A stretch of DNA of 64,000 nucleotides, from assembly GCA_027627225.1 (NCBI GenBank), contig CM051032.1, positions 62,436,637-62,500,636 of the forward strand. Reading direction: 5' to 3'. This stretch comes from Congeria kusceri (Eukaryota; Mollusca; Bivalvia; Myida; Dreissenidae). This document shows positions 58,382 through 64,000 of the stretch, piece by piece. Positions within the stretch are counted from its first letter, which is position 1. Every line of letters starts with the position of its first letter. Below the pieces are notes generated by a model. The model did not search any database. It worked only from the letters and a program-made list of their open reading frames with translations, and had not been told where the DNA came from. A program made the translations under genes and the position numbers.

Positions 58382-58471
58382 CAATGAACAATGTACATTT
58401 GCCAACGAAATGTTACTAAACCGATTTCGCCATACTTTAATACATTATTTTGTTATATTTCAGGTACAGCT

Positions 58472-59110
58472 ATGAATTCCGTTTTCGTTTTTATGCTCAT
58501 CGTTGGGGCTACTTTGGCTGTGCCAAGATATGGTAGCCATCATGGAGGCGGTTTATACGGTTCTAGCTTAGGCGGCTACGGATCTGGTTACGGATCTGGT
58601 TACGGATCTGGTTACGGCGGCTACAGATCTGGCTACGGATCTGGTTACGGATCTGGTTACGGCGGCTACGGATCTGGCTACGGATCTGGTTACGGCGATT
58701 ACGGATCTGGTTACGGATCACTGTATGGCGGCCACGGATCTGGTTACGGCGGTTACGGATCTGGTTACGGATCTGGTTACGGATCTGGTTACGGATCTGG
58801 TTACGGCGGCTACGGATCTGGCTACGGATCTGGCTACGGATCTGGTTACGGCGATTACGGATCTGGTTACGGATCACTGTATGGCGGCCACGGATCTGGT
58901 TACGGCGGTTACGGATCTGGTTACGGATCTGGTTACGGATCTGGTTACGGATCAGGTTACGGATCTGGTTACGGAAGCTACGGATCTGGTTACGGATCTG
59001 GTTATGGCGGCCTCGGATCTGGTTACGGCGGTTACAGATCGGGTTACGGATCAATGTATGGTGGCCATGGATATGGTCACGGAAGTCATGGCGGTCATGG
59101 TGGCTACTAG
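58472..59110 (+). CDS. Gene 5: secreted GYGSGYG-repeat protein
   Basis: The coding part lies in one exon. An acceptor (tgttatatttcag, exon from 58464) lies 8 nt before the ATG, so an upstream untranslated exon is expected; the in-frame ATG at 58391 is before the acceptor and was not used. 212 residues. Signal peptide [16 protein letters not shown], then [11 protein letters not shown]. The body is repeats of GSGY, GYGG and GGHGS with a 52-residue higher-order unit ([20 protein letters not shown]) seen twice, 156 bp apart. The C-terminus is [14 protein letters not shown]. No Cys; almost only Gly, Tyr, Ser, with His at the ends. The composition resembles glycine-rich shell-matrix proteins of the shematrin type or silk-like extracellular proteins. 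Its leader differs from that of the MKFIVIG family. The antisense frames here are shadows. Confidence 0.9.
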   Translation: MNSVFVFMLIVGATLAVPRYGSHHGGGLYGSSLGGYGSGYGSGYGSGYGGYRSGYGSGYGSGYGGYGSGYGSGYGDYGSGYGSLYGGHGSGYGGYGSGYGSGYGSGYGSGYGGYGSGYGSGYGSGYGDYGSGYGSLYGGHGSGYGGYGSGYGSGYGSGYGSGYGSGYGSYGSGYGSGYGGLGSGYGGYRSGYGSMYGGHGYGHGSHGGHGGY

Positions 59111-61464
59111 ATTGCAAAGTGAGTTTTTGTAATATTTTCTGGTTCAGCAGATTCTATATAATATTATCATACACTGCAAAACACTATTTAATTGTTTTTG
59201 CAAAAGTAATTATTCCAAACAAATATATGGAAAATATTGTGTACATTTGCAAATATATATGTGTCAGTTGTTTAACGGAACCAATTTGAACTATTGTGTG
59301 ATTATTATAAAATGATTTAATCATCGGCTTACATTATTGATAGCTAGACTGTGATAGAATTGTTAAGTTAGGTTAACCAAGTATTATTATACATTACGGT
59401 GGCATAGAACTGCCTCACGATAACTGCTTAAGGTTCGCGAAACTTTTCGTGTTACCACTTAAGTTTCGTGTTATTCATCTTATATCTTAATAGTGTTTGC
59501 ATTTTTTTCGACGTAAGATATTTATTGGCTTAATGAAAAACAGGCCTGAAACTGCCCAGAACTGACATCAGAATTTCAGTTAATAAAAACTTATGTGGTA
59601 TCACAAACATTAACTAGTTAAAATTTGCGTTGTAAGATAAGTATCATGATAATATTCGTGTTTAAAGACGTTCGCAACAATTTCCTTCAAATTTTGGCAG
59701 ATTTTCTTAAAACTTGGCACAAACATGCATCAATGTATCCTAGAACTAAAACAGTCTTAAAAAATAGGGGTCACCGGCCTTTTTCCGGAAATATTGAATT
59801 TTGAATACGGTACCTGTAGAAGCCTTTTTTTCAGTTTGTGTTACTTAAAATGTTGAATAATATAAAGCGTTTATTTTCAAACCAAGATTGAGATTTTTAA
59901 ATGCATCGTTTTGTTATGTTTCGTTTGGTAATATACAAGTGCAGTTTAATGATAAAACGCGCTTTATCTAGTTATCATTTAACAAATGACTTCTAATGGA
60001 CACTTAACGAGGTGAATTTTGCATTAAATTTGCTTGGGAAAACATCCATAATTTATCAAATATACGAATATCTTTTGTTCCAATCGACAGATTTTGTTAA
60101 AAGATCCTACATATATGCGTCATTGTATACTAAAACTAAAACAGTCTTAAAAAATAGGGGTCACCGGCCTTGTTCCAGAAATATTGGGTTTTGAATACGG
60201 TACCTGCCAAATTCCCTTTTTCAGTTTGGATTTTTATCAATGTTTTCAGTATATATGATAGTTATTTTTCAAACAAGGTTATGGTTTTTTCAATTGATAT
60301 GTTTGTACATGCTTTGTTTGGCAATATACATGTGTATGTTGATAATAAAAAGTTTTACCTACATTTACTGCTTAAATAGTGAATTTGACTGGACATTTAA
60401 TTGTGTCAAATGGGAACTAATAATGCTTTCTGAAACTTCATTTTAATCAAATGCATATTTTGTTCCAAACGTCAGGTTTTCTTAAAATTTCGCACAGACA
60501 TGCAGCAATGTATATTTACACCAAAACATTAATAAAAAGAATGGCTCACCGAAATTGCTTTGGGAAATATTCGATTTTATATAGGGTACCTGTGTAGCCT
60601 TTTTCCTGTTTCGTTTTAACATACATAAACAACGTATCAATAGAATGAAGATATTTAATCGATCATTTCTGAACTAAATTTGTTTGGAAATACATTGCAT
60701 AGTGTATTTCTGATTATTATATATGCTTTATGAGCTTTTACTATTAAAAATATTTATTTTGAATGGCCATTTGAGATTAACTTAGTATATTGTAACCTAT
60801 TTGCAATAAAGAAAAAATGAAGTAAAAGGAGAAATTAACCCAATTATTTTCTTTTTATTGCGAACGTTTTTAATAACTGGCAACACGAATTGGTTTGCGA
60901 ATACATTTGCGATATATGAAAATTAAGTGGTATCGCGAATGTTAACGAGATAGGATTTGCATTGTAAGATAATTATCATGATACTATTCGTGTTCGTAAG
61001 ATAATGCGAAAGACCTCGCGCACAAATTAAGTGGTAACACGAATATTATCTAGTTAAGATTCGCGTTGTCAGATAATTATCATGATAATATTCGTGTTTG
61101 TAAGGTAATGCGGAAGGCCTCGCGCAAAAATTAAGTGGTAACACGAATATTATCTAGTTAAGATTCGCGTTGTCAGAAATTAACATGATAATATTAGTGT
61201 TAGTAAGATAATTCGGAAGACCTCGCAACCCCAAGAAAATGTATCTAATGTTAGTTCTGGGCATTTTAGGCCATACTAAAATACATTGCAGAAAAATATT
61301 CGCAAACGCTATCTTAATATCCAGACAAATATCATAATCAATAAGTGGTAACACGAATCTGTTCGCAAACGCTAAGTAGTTAACACGACAGTTTTTGCGA
61401 ACCTTAAGTGGTTATCGTATGGCAGTTCTATGCCACCATAATACATGTAACATTTATGTTTCAG
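59111..61464 (+). other. Putative 3'UTR intron of gene 5
   Basis: Eight nucleotides after the stop is a donor (GCAAA|GTGAGT). A matching acceptor, ttatgtttcag, occurs at 61454-61464. Almost the whole interval is an inverted-repeat transposable element. A stop-then-donor arrangement is also seen in genes 2-4. Confidence 0.5.
59394..61441. mobile_element. 2.05 kb inverted-repeat DNA element with TACA target duplication
   Basis: Ends: TTACGGTGGCATAGAACTGC on the left and the complement of TTATGGTGGCATAGAACTGC on the right. The inverted similarity extends about 75 bp (cgataactgcttaaggttcg / cgaaccttaagtggttatcg). Direct TACA flanks lie at 59390-59393 and 61442-61445. Inside are three ~390 bp diverged repeats (ggggtcaccggcctttttcc near 59766 and its copies near 60160 and 60545) and three ~120 bp repeats (gtggtaacacgaatattatc) at 60920-61230. 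No transposase; non-autonomous. Confidence 0.85.
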
Positions 61465-62010
61465 CAATGTGTGCCGTTTTCTCAATGCTGTCGGAAGAAT
61501 TTTTTAGCCGTCTGCTACATACAGGTCAAGGATTGTGGACGTCTATTCTGCGACGCATGATGTTCATTACCTTTCCAATTGGTGCATTTCTTTATTAATT
61601 CTTTAATACTGTAGTGAAACTTGGTGCTCGTTGCATTTCCGATTGATTTATTCCGTGGTTATTGTAGTGAAATTAGTTACATTGCCCTCCTATGTACATG
61701 TATTAATATTGATAAAGCACGCAGCTTGATCTGTATAGCGTTATTTGTTATATGTCGTATACACCTCCGAAAATCAGATCCACTTCTATAGTTTGTTATT
61801 TATTTTTCGAAAAACAGGTACAAGATTTATGAACAAAAGGCATTTTTATTAATATAAAAATATTATTGTTGACACCAATAACTTCGTCACGAAAACCAAA
61901 GACTGTGATGTTGTTGTTTTTTATTATTTCTTATTTGTGAATGTTTTATGTATTAATATATGTTAAACGTATATTGTTTCATAATAAATAACTCAAAACT
62001 GGATTGTTTT
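61465..62010 (+). other. Putative gene 5 3'UTR exon
   Basis: Follows the acceptor ttatgtttcag and contains AATAAA at 61983-61988, a canonical polyadenylation signal, with T-rich sequence downstream. A short frame here (61395-61598) begins inside the transposon and is not accepted as a protein. Confidence 0.4.
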
Positions 62011-62844
62011 ATCCTTGTTTTGTTTTGGTTATTCTATAAGGGCGTTACTTGGCAACTACTCCTATAATCTTACAAATTATAACGCATTCGCGAAATCGAA
62101 ATGAAACCGACGAGTATATCAGTGGAGCTGATTGGTGATTCCCAATAATGCGCTTTGCCATGTGATGTGAATGAATAGAAAAGGACAGGACAAAAATGCC
62201 ATTCCAACACAAAGACGAAGGAAAATTGTAGCAACACAAGGCCTTTTACTGTATAAAAATCACGGACGTGGAATATCGTTGTAATACGGTCAACTATTTT
62301 AGCTTCCCATCAAGTATCACAAATTCCATACAATAGTTCCAGAAAAGTAGACTTGACACAAATGGTGCCCCATCACAAACTATAACCTCACGCCATATCT
62401 ACATGTATGCGGAAAATAACCAACAACTCGTATCACCTTCACAATCAGATCTGCTCCTTTCGGTGTTCGGTATTGAAACCCTCTTAAGTTCACGGAATAT
62501 CAGGTAGTGCTTTTTGCGAAAAAGTATTGACAAGAAAGGCAACCATGCACTATTTGCAGCAATAATCAAAGGCCCATACCGCAAATAAAATGCGCCGAAG
62601 TTGTACATCCTGACAAAATTCATCTGCTCGCTGTACGAAAATTTCAATGAATTTCAGCCAGTGGTTAGTGAGAAATAGCTCGAACAATGTTGAACCATAC
62701 TAAATATTAGTTAGCAGCTGTTATCCACTCATGACTCAAAAGAAAATAATTGAAGCGGAACAAACAAGTATTATACTCTCCTGTGTGTAATGGAACGTCT
62801 CATAGTTTCATTAGAACCCTGTCAGCCTGGTTGCTAGGAAGTAT
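62011..62844. other. Gene-free spacer
   Basis: No gene recognised; frames at 62045-62239 and 62399-62647 lack support. Confidence 0.4.
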
Positions 62845-63440
62845 TGGTGAAGTACCTAGATCCGGACTGTACTTAAATCCGGACACCTAAAATCAAATGT
62901 TTTTGTACTATCAAGACCCATAATTCTATGGTATAAGTTGATGCAAGCACCTGTCTCATTATCGTATGTCAAGTTTCAACAGAATCAATTGAGTATTAAT
63001 TCATTAACTTACTATTGTTTTTTTCTTCCTTTCGAATGTAAACATTTGCTCGTGGGGGATTGAAATTAAAAAAGTATATCCGATTATTAAAACTTTACAG
63101 AGAAAATGTTGAAAGTAAATACCAGAAAAATGTAAACAAAGACGAGGAACAAGATTACTGACGAACAAGTTGTAGTTGAATGTGTTCTTTTTGTTTTTAA
63201 TAAAACATATTTTTGAAAAAGTGTCGGATTTAGGTACTCTCCATCTGTATTTTGAAACGTGTTACAGGCTTTTTCTTAACACATCATTCAGTGACTTTAA
63301 GATACTATTCCCTCTAAGATTTTGGCCAAAGCTTTTGATTAAACCCAACTTATTATGTTTAACTTTTTATTTTCGTTTGATGCAATGATCCAGAAAAATC
63401 GTTCAAAAACCAGCAAAAGTGTCTATTAGGTACTTCACCA
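62845..63440. mobile_element. ~600 bp inverted-repeat element
   Basis: TGGTGAAGTACCTA at 62845-62858 and its exact complement at 63427-63440. Inside, atccggacacctaaa near the left end is mirrored by gtgtcggatttaggtac near 63220. No transposase frame. Confidence 0.7.
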
Positions 63441-64000
63441 GTTTAGCGTATTACACCAAGTACTGTCAGGGCCCTCAATCTACGATTTTTGCCACCGAAT
63501 ATCGGCCCCATTCCCCCACCTGAAAAGTATGTTTTTTTCCCCTAAAAATTTGAAAAACTCCCGTTTGGAGGTCTGCCAAAAAAATACAAAAACATTAACA
63601 GGAAACCTAGTTAAGATACCAATAATCGTCCGCATTATAAGTATAGCCGTTTTGGTCTAGATCTCTTCATCGCTAATATTTCATTGACACATGTTATGTG
63701 CGATAAACATTACCGATCCGTTGAACATCAAAGTGAAACAGTTTGACGTCATCAGCTTATATTGCGCGTGCCACCCGTGACAACGTCCATTCACTGCTGT
63801 CGCTTTAATTAGCAGCCGAATTACACGCTGTCCACGTGGAGGGTGTACACAGTACCTATATGTCATAAATCAATACTGACCAATCTGAACGACAATAACG
63901 TTATCGATACGGCAAAAGTGTTTTTTTGTTTAAGAGGAAATGTTAACTGCACATCGATGGCGATAAAAAAATGTGGTTGGTATGCGCTTCAAAACTTTTA
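63441..64000. other. Gene-free window end
   Basis: No gene or repeat recognised. The minus frame at 63681-63866 has no support. Confidence 0.4.

Noticed and set aside
58391..58471. Upstream in-frame ATG extending gene 5 by 27 residues
   Set aside because: It precedes a strong splice acceptor and would bury the signal peptide; the ATG at 58472 starts directly with a proper leader.
58563..59132. Minus-strand RNQIRNQI and plus +1 frame VTDLVTDL repeat frames
   Set aside because: Shadows of the gene 5 repeat; no signal peptide or splice support.

Overview
The window reads as nuclear DNA of a bivalve mollusc, most likely a dreissenid mussel (inference). It is AT-rich and intron-bearing and packed with repeats. 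These include the degenerate tandem arrays common in bivalve genomes (GACCTTGACCTT-type, 'gagttattgcccctt'-type and 'tgtcgcgcgcaagatc'-type) and several copies of a small inverted-repeat element with ends near GTCGTGGGAAAACCGGG, which I recall as abundant in Dreissena. No bacterial operon, rRNA, CRISPR or phage structure is visible.

The main content is a dispersed family of four small minus-strand genes for secreted proteins. Stops to starts lie at 130-964, 23463-24269, 34292-35038 and 49044-50037. Each has an almost invariant signal-peptide exon (MKFIVIGLLLAAILGFVA type), a phase-2 intron of 534-655 nt, and then a mature-protein exon that differs completely between copies. Genes 3 and 4 encode Tyr/Gly/His octapeptide repeats, gene 2 a Tyr/Arg/Asp-rich unrepeated peptide, and gene 1 a short mixed peptide. 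Donor sites after the stop codons and a conserved downstream sequence imply a shared 3'UTR exon in genes 2-4. A conserved TTAAAAGCA-type block next to a 5' donor implies a very short untranslated first exon. An orphan 3'UTR exon near 25.9 kb suggests a fifth, decayed copy. A fifth gene on the plus strand (58472-59110) encodes a 212-residue secreted Gly/Tyr/Ser repeat protein. These proteins resemble structural proteins of shell matrix, byssus or mucus; none can be given an exact name from sequence alone.

Layout. 0.1-3 kb: gene 1, its array-filled intron and promoter region. 2.9-4.4 kb: tandem duplication. 5.3-8.5 kb: broken BEL/Pao-type retrotransposon on the minus strand, lacking reverse transcriptase; a plus-strand piece of the same class is at 13.2-16 kb, with inverted LTR-like copies between. 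17-21.7 kb: degenerate arrays and foldback elements. 23-29 kb: gene 2 and the orphan exon, with two minisatellites rich in ACGTCA motifs. 29.7-33 kb: foldback element, arrays and a tRNA-like element. 33.4-37.2 kb: gene 3. 38.5-48 kb: duplicated spacer carrying nested insertions, a LINE endonuclease fragment and several inverted-repeat elements. 48.7-51.7 kb: gene 4. 52-58 kb: mostly silent spacer with Dreissena-type elements. 58.4-62 kb: gene 5, whose putative 3'UTR intron is filled by a 2.05 kb inverted-repeat element. 62-64 kb: one more inverted-repeat element.

The genes appear to be one locus of secreted repeat-protein genes expanded by segmental duplication. The leader and UTR exons were preserved while the mature exon was replaced or rapidly rewritten.
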